Of a DNA stretch of 44,031 nucleotides, positions 14,574-22,467 are shown piece after piece. The stretch spans positions 1 through 44,031 of the forward strand of contig CAKTZI010000030.1 of assembly GCA_934635385.1 (NCBI GenBank), read 5' to 3'. Positions within the stretch are counted from its first letter, which is position 1; every line of letters begins with the position of its first letter. A program made the translations under genes and the position numbers. Under the pieces are notes generated by a model. The model had not been told where the DNA came from, did no database searches, and was given only the letters and a program-made list of their open reading frames with translations. This stretch comes from an uncultured Kiritimatiellota bacterium. Its GTDB lineage: Bacteria > Verrucomicrobiota > Kiritimatiellia > RFP12 > UBA1067.

Positions 14574-17500
14574 ATGAAGACAGTAAGAAACATTTTCATT
14601 GGCGCTGTGCTGTCGCTGGGGACGGCGTTTGCCGCCGCGCCGACGGGGCTGACGACGGAGTATCGCGAGAATCCTGACGGGATCGACGCGCCGAGCCCGC
14701 GCCTGTCGTGGCGGCTGCCGGACGGCGTGGCGCGGCAGACGGCCTATGAGCTGGAGGTCGACGGGAGGCCGATGGGCCGGGTCGAGTCGTCCGAAAGCCT
14801 GAACCGCAGCTGGCCGGGCGGCCCGCTCGCCACGTCGCAGCGCGTGACGTGGCGCGTGCGCGTCTGGGACGGGGCGAACCGCGCCTCGGACTGGTCGTCG
14901 CCCGCGACGTTCACGATGGGCGTGATGCGCCCCGGAGACTGGCGGGCGAAGTGGATCGGCCCGGCGGCCTGCACGCGCCCGGACGAGGACTTCGGCGCGG
15001 CCCAGTGGATCACCGCGCCGGCGGACGCGAAGGGCGTCACGACGCTTGCGCTCTCCTTTGCCTTCAACGGCGTGAAGCCGGACGAATTTGTCGAGATGAT
15101 CCATGCGGGCGTCTCCCAGCACGAGATCGACGTCAACGGCAGGCGCTTCAACAGGTGGACGGGGATGGTCCACGACTGGCGCTACCTGCGCTTCCGCGAC
15201 CTGACGCCGTATCTCGTGAAGGGCACGAACACGGTCGTCGTGCGCGTCTTCGCCGACGTGCCGCGCAAGGGGACGGACCCCGTCGACCCGATCCGCCGCC
15301 ACGCGCCGCCGGACGTGCGCGCGTTCCTCGCGAAGATCGCCTTTCCCGGCGGACGGACGCTCGTGACGGGCGCGGCGGGCTGGACGTCGCCGGACGGCCC
15401 GGTCGCGGAACTGGGGGCGGTGCGCGAGCCGGCGTGGGGCAAGGAGATGGTGCTGCGGACCGAGAGCGCCTCGCCGGCTTTCGCGAAGACGTTCGCCGTG
15501 GAGAGGCCCGTCGCGTCGGCCACGTTGCACGTGACGGGCGTCGGCTTCTACGAGGCGTATTTGAACGGACGGAAAGTCGGGAAGAAGGTTCTCGACCCCG
15601 CGCCGACGGCGTATGACCACCGCGTCCTCTACTCGACCTACCGCGTGGACGACGCGATCCGTCCGGGGGCGAACGAGCTGAAGGTTCTTGTCGGCCACGG
15701 TTGGTACGACATGCGGGCCGTCGCGACGTGGAACTTCGAGACGGCGCCGTGGCGGGACTTCCCGCGCGGCCTCGCGCAGCTGGAGCTCGTCTATGCGGAC
15801 GGCGAAAAGGAGGTTGTCGCGACCGACGGGAGCTGGCGGCAGGTGGAGAGCCCTGTCGCCTACGACGACATCTTCGAGGGCGAGGTCCTCGGCGCGCGGA
15901 ATCCGCGCCAGCCCGATTTCGGGAAGGCGGCCGTGCACGCCGAGGAGGTGCCCGGCCCCGGCGGACGGCTCGTCGCCGAGGCCCAGCCCGGCGCCGAGAT
16001 CGTGCGCACGCTGCCCGCGCGGCGGATTCGCGAGCTGGGCGGCGGGGCGTGCCTGATCGACTTCGGCGAGAACGTCGCCGGCTGGGCGCGCCTCACGCTG
16101 CGCGGACAGGAGAAGGGGGATGTCGTCTCGATTCGCTACGACGAGCGCGTGAACGCGGACTTCACGCCGGCAGTCCCCTCGGCGCGCGACGGGCTGGCGG
16201 ACGCCCCGTTGAGCCGTCCGGCGGAAGGCGTGGCGCGGCGCCGGATCGACGAGCATTTCCACTACACGGCGTCGCACCGCGTCTGCGCGACGGACGCCGC
16301 GTTCCAGACGGATCGTTTCGTCTGCTCCGGCGCGGGGGACGAGACCTATGAGCCACGTTTCGTCTACCACGGCTTCCGCTACGCGGTCGTGAAGGGCCTG
16401 CGCCGGCCCTTGGCGCCGGAAGACGCCGTCGCGTGCGCCGTGCGCACGGCCTTCCCGGCGGTCGGGTCGTTCACGTGCTCGGACGGGACGCTCAACACGC
16501 TGATGCGGATGGCCGAGCGGGCCTACTGCGCCAACTTCGCGGACGGCGTCCCCACGGACTGCCCGCACCGCGAGAAGAACGGCTGGACGGCCGACGCGGG
16601 CATCGCGAGCGAGATGGCGCAGTACCTCTTCGAGAACACGGCCGCCTACGAGAAGTGGCTGCGCGACATCATGGACGCCCAGCTCCCCGACGGCAACATC
16701 CCCGGCATCGTGCCGACGTCCGGCTGGGGCTACCACTGGGGCAACGGGCCCGACTGGGACAGCGCGCTGTCCTCCGTCGCGTGGAACCTCTGGATCTACC
16801 GCGGCGATCGCCGAATCCTGGACGAGGTCTACCCGGCGCTGACGCGCCTGCTCGCCTTCACGGCGGCGAAAGCGGACGCCGACGGACTGGTGAAGCACGG
16901 CCTCGGCGACTGGGTGCCCGTCAACCGCGCGCATGTGCCGTCCGTCGCGTTCACGAGTTCCTGCTACTGGTGGCAGGCGCAGCGCATCGCCGCCGAGATC
17001 GCGGCGCTCAAGGGGCTGTCCGCCGACGCGGCGAAGTGGGAGGCCGCCGCCGCGAAAACGCGCGCGGGCCTCCATGCGCGGTTCTACAGGGGCGGTGGCG
17101 TCTACGACAACGGCGGACAGACCGCGCAGGCCTTTGCGCTGGCCTGCGGCCTCGCGCCGGAGGCGGAGCTCCCGCAGGTCGAGGCGCGGCTCGTCGCGGC
17201 GGTCGAGAAGGCGGACGGACACCTGGACGTCGGCCTGCACGGCACGAAGCAGGTCTTCCGCGCGCTGAGCCGCATGGGCCGCACGGATCTCGCCTTCAGG
17301 CTGCTCGTGAACCCGACGGCACCCTCGATGGCCGACTGGATCCGCAGGGGCGGCACGACGCTGTGGGAGAGTTGGACGGGCGACTCGTCGCTGAACCACA
17401 TCATGTTCGGCGACTTCGCGGGCTGGGCGTACCAGTACCTCGCGGGCATCCGGCTCGCCGAGGCGCCGCGTTCGACGAGTGCCGTCACGGTGCCGACGGC

Positions 17501-17774
17501 GCCGGCCTTCCGCGAGCTGGTGATCGAGCCGATGTTCCTGGACGCGCTCGACAGCCTGTCGGCCTCCACCGTGACGCCGTATGGCAAGGTCGCGGTGTCC
17601 TGGCGGCGTCAGGGCGGGAAGGTTGCGGTGGAGATCGCCGTGCCGTCGGGCGCGCGGGCCGAGATCCGCCTGCCGAACCGTGCCGCCCAGCGCGCCGTTG
17701 GCGGACTGTATCGCTTTGAACTGGCTTCTCAGGAAGTCGTAAAACGGACACCTGTCCGTTTTGGTAAATACTAA
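14574..17774 (+). CDS. Secreted GH78 alpha-L-rhamnosidase
   Basis: Releases alpha-L-rhamnose from glycans. ATG 14574 gives a clean signal peptide (MKTVRNIFIGAVLSLGTAFA); ATG 14559 is an alternative 5 codons longer. Domains: fibronectin/carbohydrate-binding modules at the N-terminus (EYRENPDGIDAPSPRLSWR, then WRAKWIGP), a second sugar-binding domain (VGFYEAYLNGRKVGKKVLDP), and the (alpha/alpha)6 barrel with DCPHREKNGWTADAG near residue 662, carrying the probable acid Glu, and TTLWESWTGDSSLNHIMFG near 930, carrying the probable base Glu. The last residues (EVVKRTPVRFGKY) are read through the palindromes at 17741-17794, so the original stop was probably nearer SLYRFEL-type residues around 17720 and the end has been extended by that insertion. 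Single-gene transcription unit. Confidence 0.92.
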   Translation: MKTVRNIFIGAVLSLGTAFAAAPTGLTTEYRENPDGIDAPSPRLSWRLPDGVARQTAYELEVDGRPMGRVESSESLNRSWPGGPLATSQRVTWRVRVWDGANRASDWSSPATFTMGVMRPGDWRAKWIGPAACTRPDEDFGAAQWITAPADAKGVTTLALSFAFNGVKPDEFVEMIHAGVSQHEIDVNGRRFNRWTGMVHDWRYLRFRDLTPYLVKGTNTVVVRVFADVPRKGTDPVDPIRRHAPPDVRAFLAKIAFPGGRTLVTGAAGWTSPDGPVAELGAVREPAWGKEMVLRTESASPAFAKTFAVERPVASATLHVTGVGFYEAYLNGRKVGKKVLDPAPTAYDHRVLYSTYRVDDAIRPGANELKVLVGHGWYDMRAVATWNFETAPWRDFPRGLAQLELVYADGEKEVVATDGSWRQVESPVAYDDIFEGEVLGARNPRQPDFGKAAVHAEEVPGPGGRLVAEAQPGAEIVRTLPARRIRELGGGACLIDFGENVAGWARLTLRGQEKGDVVSIRYDERVNADFTPAVPSARDGLADAPLSRPAEGVARRRIDEHFHYTASHRVCATDAAFQTDRFVCSGAGDETYEPRFVYHGFRYAVVKGLRRPLAPEDAVACAVRTAFPAVGSFTCSDGTLNTLMRMAERAYCANFADGVPTDCPHREKNGWTADAGIASEMAQYLFENTAAYEKWLRDIMDAQLPDGNIPGIVPTSGWGYHWGNGPDWDSALSSVAWNLWIYRGDRRILDEVYPALTRLLAFTAAKADADGLVKHGLGDWVPVNRAHVPSVAFTSSCYWWQAQRIAAEIAALKGLSADAAKWEAAAAKTRAGLHARFYRGGGVYDNGGQTAQAFALACGLAPEAELPQVEARLVAAVEKADGHLDVGLHGTKQVFRALSRMGRTDLAFRLLVNPTAPSMADWIRRGGTTLWESWTGDSSLNHIMFGDFAGWAYQYLAGIRLAEAPRSTSAVTVPTAPAFRELVIEPMFLDALDSLSASTVTPYGKVAVSWRRQGGKVAVEIAVPSGARAEIRLPNRAAQRAVGGLYRFELASQEVVKRTPVRFGKY

Positions 17775-17794
17775 AACGGATACCTGTCCGTTTC
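17741..17794 (+). repeat. Tandem pair of long palindromes before a DUF4143 ATPase
   Basis: The core AACGGACACCTGTCCGTT (17743-17760) extends to a perfect 10+10 palindrome with a CC centre. A second copy with one changed base (AACGGATACCTGTCCGTT, 17775-17792) begins 32 bp later; both are followed by GGTA. The first copy codes the last residues of the GH78 protein and the second carries its TAA. They sit directly upstream of the -35 of the ATPase and could be operators, or the boundary of an inserted unit. Confidence 0.8.
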
Positions 17795-17798
17795 GGTA

Positions 17799-17828
17799 TT
17801 GACCGCATGTGAGTTGTTCTGCTATAAT
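17799..17828 (+). promoter_or_regulatory. Promoter of the DUF4143 ATPase gene
   Basis: TTGACC (17799-17804), 18-bp spacer and TATAAT (17823-17828). The ATG at 17836 is only 7 bp after the -10, where transcription itself should start, so the mRNA is probably leaderless. Confidence 0.75.
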
Positions 17829-17835
17829 TCCACGC

Positions 17836-19038
17836 ATGGAGACATACCCTCGAATCTATCGGACAATTGTTGAAGAGCACCTGAACAGGTATCGGCAGAT
17901 GGTTTTCCTGTCGGGGCCGCGACAGGTTGGCAAGACGACGCTGGGCGAAGCCCTTGCTTCGGATTATCTTAGTTGGGACGATGATGACGTACGGCGGGCT
18001 CTGATGGCAGGACAGAAAGCTGTCGTGGATACGTTCGGCCTTGCCAAGCTGACGGAGAAGGATAGAGTCGTAGTCTTCGACGAGATTCACAAGTACAGTC
18101 GGTGGAAGCAGTTCCTGAAGGGCTTTTACGATGCCTACGCCAAGGGCATGAAGATCATTGCGACCGGTTCGGCACGGATGGACGTCTACAAGAAGGGCGG
18201 CGACAGCATGATGGGACGTTACTTTCCCTATCGGATGCACCCATTGAGCGTGGCCGAGCTGCTTGACGTGACGATTCCGGGTGAGGCTCTTGTCCGGGCT
18301 CCCCAAAGGCTGTCCGATGACGAATGGGGGGCTCTTTGGACGTTTGGAGGTTTTCCTGATCCGTTCGTTCGGCGCGACTTGCGTTTTTCCCGCAGGTGGA
18401 ACGCCTTGCGATTTGAGCAACTGACCCGCGTTGACATTCGCGATCTGACCCAGATCGTCGAACTGGATCAGCTGTCCGCGCTGGCCGAGATCCTGAGTCG
18501 GCGTTCGAGTGAGCAGCTTGTCTACAAGAGTCTCGCGACCGAGGTCGGCGTGGACGAGAAGACGGTCAAGAAATGGGTCAAGGCCCTGAAGAGCCTGTAT
18601 TTCGGGTTCGAGATTCGGCCTTGGTTCAAGAACGTCGAGAACTCGATCCGCAAGACGCCCAAGTGGTTCATGCGGGACTGGTCGCAGGTCACGGAGGAGG
18701 GAAAGCGTGTCGAGACGTTCGTCGCCTGCCATTTGCTGAAAGCGGTCGAAGGGTGGACGGACTTGGGGTATGGCGAGTTTTCATTGAACTATTTGCGCAA
18801 CAAGCAGAAACGGGAGGTCGATTTCCTCGTGGTTCGAGACGGCAAGCCATGGTTCCTGGTCGAAGCCAAGAAGCATGACGAGACCCTGTCTGCGAATCTG
18901 GCTCTTTATCAGCGCCAGACGGGTGCGCGTCATGCCTTTCAGGTCGTGTTTGATGCGACCTACGTCAATCGCAGTTGCTTTGATGTCGAAGTCCCGGCAG
19001 TCGTTCCCGCGCGCACGTTCCTGAGCCAGCTGCTGTAA
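17836..19038 (+). CDS. AAA ATPase with DUF4143 (PD-(D/E)XK-like) domain
   Basis: A 400-residue cytoplasmic protein. Residues 20-130 are a P-loop ATPase: Walker A FLSGPRQVGKTTLGEA near 27, Walker B VVVFDEIHKYSRWKQF near 78 and sensor-like IIATGSARMDVY. A winged-helix-like middle segment (LATEVGVDEKTVKKWVKALK) leads to the DUF4143 C-terminus with KREVDFLVVRDGKPWFLVEAK, the D...ExK pattern of PD-(D/E)XK nuclease folds. The family is abundant and multi-copy in Bacteroidota and PVC genomes; its function is unproven. It separates the GH78 gene from the large enzyme operon and starts 16 bp before that operon's operator, which suggests insertion. Confidence 0.88.
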   Translation: METYPRIYRTIVEEHLNRYRQMVFLSGPRQVGKTTLGEALASDYLSWDDDDVRRALMAGQKAVVDTFGLAKLTEKDRVVVFDEIHKYSRWKQFLKGFYDAYAKGMKIIATGSARMDVYKKGGDSMMGRYFPYRMHPLSVAELLDVTIPGEALVRAPQRLSDDEWGALWTFGGFPDPFVRRDLRFSRRWNALRFEQLTRVDIRDLTQIVELDQLSALAEILSRRSSEQLVYKSLATEVGVDEKTVKKWVKALKSLYFGFEIRPWFKNVENSIRKTPKWFMRDWSQVTEEGKRVETFVACHLLKAVEGWTDLGYGEFSLNYLRNKQKREVDFLVVRDGKPWFLVEAKKHDETLSANLALYQRQTGARHAFQVVFDATYVNRSCFDVEVPAVVPARTFLSQLL

Positions 19039-19053
19039 CTGCGACAAGAAAAA

Positions 19054-19098
19054 ACTTGTTTAACAAGTGCTCGCCTGACGGCTTTTTTGTGGTATACT
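19054..19098 (+). promoter_or_regulatory. GntR-type operator and extended -10 promoter of the 19-kb enzyme operon
   Basis: ACTTGTTTAACAAGT (19054-19068) is the third copy of the palindrome, with one change in the non-symmetric centre. It has A-run, GCTCG, GACGGC, a T6 run and TGGTATACT (TATACT 19093-19098) in the same order and spacing (centre 32 bp before -10). The upstream repeat A found before the other two operators is missing; the ATPase stop codon is only 16 bp away. Confidence 0.75.
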
Positions 19099-19134
19099 GT
19101 TCCGCGTGTCAGGATATCAGAAGACATGAGGAAC

Positions 19135-22100
19135 ATGACGACAAGGAAAACTTTAGGACTCGCGGTTGTCGCAGCGGCTTTGTCGCTGGGTGCGGAAACC
19201 GTGCAGCTGTCCGAGACGGGCGACTTGCACCTGCCCGAAAAGGTGACGGCGGACACGCCGTGCCTGCTGCTGATCCACGGCGGCGGCTGGTCGGCGATGA
19301 GCCGCCGGGACGTTGTGGGCATCGCCGACTACCTCTCGAAGGACCTGGGCTTCGTCGTCTACAACGTCGATTATCGGCTGGCTTCGCCGGAGCATCCGTG
19401 GCCGGCGTGCGGCGAGGACTGCGTGGCGTCCGCCAAGTTCATGTTCACCGAGGCGTTCGCGCGCGCGGCGGGCGTCCGGCCCCGGAAGATCTGGGTCGCC
19501 GGCGGGAGCGCGGGCGGTCATTTGGCGCTGTGGACAGGGCTGTCGCTACCGTCCAGCCAGGTCGCCGGCATCGTGTCGATCTCGGGCATTGCCGATCCGG
19601 CGCCCGACTTCGCCGCGCTTCCGTGGCGCTACCGCGTGCTGTTCGGCGGACAGGAGCCGACGGAAGCGCGGCTCGACGCGATGAACCCCCTGCGCTTGAT
19701 CCGCCCAGACGGCCCGCCGGTTCTTCTGACCCATGCGACGGGCGACAGGGTTGTCCCGATCGCGTCGGCGCGGAACTTCGAGAAGGCGTACCGCGCCGCC
19801 GGCAACAGCGTGTCGTTCTACGAATACCCCTGCGAAATCGAGCCGGGCCTGACCGGGCACTGCATCTGGCGGCCGGATTCGAAGCCGCATCGCCTGATTG
19901 CCGCGCTGGAGCGGGCGATTGCCGATTTCGTCCGGTCGCGCGTGTCAACGCCGCAGGCGGACGTGGTTGGCGCGACGGCGGACGTCTGGTCTCTCTTCGC
20001 GAGCCCGCCCGCGTCGGCGAAGCCGTGGACGTACTACTTCTGGGTGAACACGCTCACCGACCGCGAAACGATTTCCGCCGAGGTGGCGGACATGGCGCGG
20101 CTCGGCTTCGGCGGCATCCTGCTCACTGACTCGCGCGGCTACTGGGATGACGACAACCACGTGTCTAACCCGCCCGCGACGATCCGCTGGGGGAGTGCGG
20201 CGTGGCTCGATCTCATCGAACACGCGATCCGTGAGGCCGACCGACACGGGCTGTCGCTCTTTCTGAACATCGCGGCGTCCGGCGGGCACCTGCGTGGCGA
20301 CGTGAATGTCGGCGACGACGCGCCGAAGTTCCTGAAGTGCCGCAGCTACCTGCCGGGCGACGCCTTCGAGCCGCTGCCGTTCCCGCACGGGCGCGAGGTG
20401 GCCGTCTTTGCGGTGCGCACCGCCGAGCCGGCCGCGCGGACGGGCTGGGCGAACGCCGGCGACGGGCAGATGTCGATGGAGGGGAACGTCGGCAAGGGCG
20501 AGGACGTGGCGGCGTTCAAGAGGCGCACGGCCCTGGAGGTGCGCGAGCTGGCGTCGCCTGACGAAGCCAGGAGCCTTGGTGCGAACTGGACGATCCTCCG
20601 CTTTGCGCGCGCGACCGTCGCGGGGCGCGAGCAGGACATCGACGTCCTCGACCGCACGGCCGTCGGGCGGCATCTTGAACGCGTGGTCGCGCCGCTCATC
20701 GCGCGTCTGCCGGGGCTCGTCGGGAAAGAGAAGGCATTCGCTGGGCTCTACAACGTGAGCTGGGAGGGGCTGATGCCGACGTGGAGCGCGACGTTCGAGG
20801 CCGACTTCGCCGCCGACGCGGGCTACGCGCTCCGCCCGCAGCTGCCCGTCCTCGCGGGCTTCGTGCCGCCGGAGACGGATGCGGAGAAAGTTTTCCGCGA
20901 CTTCCGGCGCGCGCGCGGGCGGATGATGGTGGCGCACCTCTACGCGGCGGTGCGTGACTGGGCGCACGCGCACGGGATGCTGGCTTCGGCGGAATCGGGC
21001 GGGCCGTGGAACGCGCGCGGACAGAAACGCGATCCGCGCACGTTCGGCGAATGCGACCAGTTCGAGTTCCTCGCGGCGAACGACGTGCCGCAGGGTGAGT
21101 TCTGGCCGACGCACGAGGCGTTGCATCCGGACGCCGGACGCGCGAACCGCAACATCGACTTCTTCGGACGCGGCATCGTCGCGGCGGCGCGCCGGGCGAA
21201 GCAGCCGATCGCGGCGGTCGAGGCGTTCACGCACATGTACGGGCACTGGACGGTCGATCCCGCGTTCCTGAAGCCGCTTGCGGACGCCGCGTTCGTCGAT
21301 GGCATGAACCGCATCGTCTGGCACACCTACACGACCTCGCCCGCGAAGTGCGGCGTGCCGGGGCTGGAGTATTTCGCCGGCACGCACGTTAACCGCCACG
21401 TGACGTGGAACCGCGACGCCGTGGCTTTCGTCCGCTACCTCGGACGGTGCCAGGCACTCCTTCAGGCGGGCGACAGGATCGATGACGGCGAGTTCCTGCC
21501 GCCGACGGGCAACTACTGGGAATGGGGCCGCTTCCGCAGGGATGAGTCGGCGCAGTTCCTGACGGCGCACCGGCGTTTCGGTGCGGCGGACGTCTTCTTC
21601 GTGACGGGCGAGGGCAAGGGTGAAGTCTCGCTCAACGCCGTCGCGGGGGGTCGCGTGGTCGAAGTCTGGGATCCCGTCGCCGTCACGCGGCGCACGGCGG
21701 AGGCCTCGGAGGCGAACGGGCGGACGCAGGTGCGCCTCGACCTGCCGCGCGGCGGCAGCGCGTTCGTCGTCTTCGCGGACAAGCCGGCGCGTCCGCTGGG
21801 GACAGACCCCAAGAATGTGGGGACAGGCCTCGTCGAGTCGCGCGTCGCGGGTCTGTGGCGGGTCTCGTTCCGCTACCATCCTGGCGTCGCGGCCGAGCCG
21901 CCGAAGGCGAGGACGATGGAGCGGCTCGTCGACTGGACGTCGCTTGCGGACGTGCGGCACTTCGCGGGCACGGGCGTCTACGAAGCGACGTTTGACTGGG
22001 CGGACGCGGAGAGTGGATGCGTGCGGCTGTCGCTGGGGTCTGTCCCCACGGGGCTCGCGCGCGTCTTCGTGAACGGGGCGGACTGCGGCGTCGCGTGGTG

Positions 22101-22389
22101 CGCGCCGTGGGAGGTCGACGTCACGGCGGCGGTGCGGCAGGGGCGCAACGAACTGCGGATCGAGTACACGAACAACTGGCACAACCGCCTTGTCGGCGAC
22201 TGCTCGCTGCCGCCGGAGCGGCGCGTCACGAAATCGGCCGTGCACTATTGGAATGTCGCGCGCAAGGGGAGAGACGGTAACCCTTGGACGCTGCGACCGA
22301 CGCTCTACTCCGGGGCGTCGTCCGGCGACCCGCTCCAGCCGTCCGGCCTTCTCGGCCCCGTCCGGCTCGTGGTCATCGACAGGCAATAA
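19135..22389 (+). CDS. Fusion of an alpha/beta-hydrolase esterase and a GH106 alpha-L-rhamnosidase
   Basis: ATG 19135 has GAGGA 3-4 bp upstream and starts a signal peptide (LGLAVVAAALSLGAETVQ). Residues about 25-275 are a carbohydrate-esterase-type alpha/beta hydrolase: oxyanion region LLLIHGGGW, nucleophile in VAGGSAGGHLALW near 124, acid Asp in ATGDRVVP near 203 and His in TGHCIW near 242. From about residue 298 a GH106-like enzyme begins (WTYYFWVNTLTDRETIS, MARLGFGGILLTDSRGY) and ends with the family's jelly-roll (FVNGADCGVAWCAPWEVDV, NNWHNRLVGDCSLPPERR). Together they could de-esterify and cut rhamnosides, as in acetylated rhamnogalacturonan. Three short GGGGACAG-type palindromes lie within the coding sequence. 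First gene of the long operon. An ATG at 19126 is an alternative start. Confidence 0.85.
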   Translation: MTTRKTLGLAVVAAALSLGAETVQLSETGDLHLPEKVTADTPCLLLIHGGGWSAMSRRDVVGIADYLSKDLGFVVYNVDYRLASPEHPWPACGEDCVASAKFMFTEAFARAAGVRPRKIWVAGGSAGGHLALWTGLSLPSSQVAGIVSISGIADPAPDFAALPWRYRVLFGGQEPTEARLDAMNPLRLIRPDGPPVLLTHATGDRVVPIASARNFEKAYRAAGNSVSFYEYPCEIEPGLTGHCIWRPDSKPHRLIAALERAIADFVRSRVSTPQADVVGATADVWSLFASPPASAKPWTYYFWVNTLTDRETISAEVADMARLGFGGILLTDSRGYWDDDNHVSNPPATIRWGSAAWLDLIEHAIREADRHGLSLFLNIAASGGHLRGDVNVGDDAPKFLKCRSYLPGDAFEPLPFPHGREVAVFAVRTAEPAARTGWANAGDGQMSMEGNVGKGEDVAAFKRRTALEVRELASPDEARSLGANWTILRFARATVAGREQDIDVLDRTAVGRHLERVVAPLIARLPGLVGKEKAFAGLYNVSWEGLMPTWSATFEADFAADAGYALRPQLPVLAGFVPPETDAEKVFRDFRRARGRMMVAHLYAAVRDWAHAHGMLASAESGGPWNARGQKRDPRTFGECDQFEFLAANDVPQGEFWPTHEALHPDAGRANRNIDFFGRGIVAAARRAKQPIAAVEAFTHMYGHWTVDPAFLKPLADAAFVDGMNRIVWHTYTTSPAKCGVPGLEYFAGTHVNRHVTWNRDAVAFVRYLGRCQALLQAGDRIDDGEFLPPTGNYWEWGRFRRDESAQFLTAHRRFGAADVFFVTGEGKGEVSLNAVAGGRVVEVWDPVAVTRRTAEASEANGRTQVRLDLPRGGSAFVVFADKPARPLGTDPKNVGTGLVESRVAGLWRVSFRYHPGVAAEPPKARTMERLVDWTSLADVRHFAGTGVYEATFDWADAESGCVRLSLGSVPTGLARVFVNGADCGVAWCAPWEVDVTAAVRQGRNELRIEYTNNWHNRLVGDCSLPPERRVTKSAVHYWNVARKGRDGNPWTLRPTLYSGASSGDPLQPSGLLGPVRLVVIDRQ
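21797..22047 (+). repeat. REP-like GGGGACAG/CTGTCCCC motifs inside a coding sequence
   Basis: TGGGGACAGACCCC (21797-21810) and TGGGGACAGGCCT (21818-21830) are direct copies 21 bp apart, and GGGGTCTGTCCCCA (22034-22047) is the reverse orientation. The same motif forms the hairpin at 38085-38120. They code LGTDPKNVGTG in a linker and LGSVPTG in a surface loop of the GH106 C-terminal region and keep the frame open. Confidence 0.6.
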
Positions 22390-22467
22390 ACAGGAAGGCA
22401 ATTGCAAAAGTAAACAGAAGCTGTACAAACGTCAACAGACCCCAACAGACAAGAGAAAGGAAAAAAC

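Noticed and set aside
14361..17837. A 1,158-codon minus-strand frame opposite GH78
   Set aside because: Arg-rich shadow; it also reads through the hipBA operators and the promoter repeat.
19054..19068. The ACTTGTTTAACAAGT palindrome as a terminator for a minus-strand transcript (it is followed by T6 on that strand)
   Set aside because: The stem is AT-rich and weak, no minus-strand gene ends there, and the same element stands before two other plus-strand promoters.
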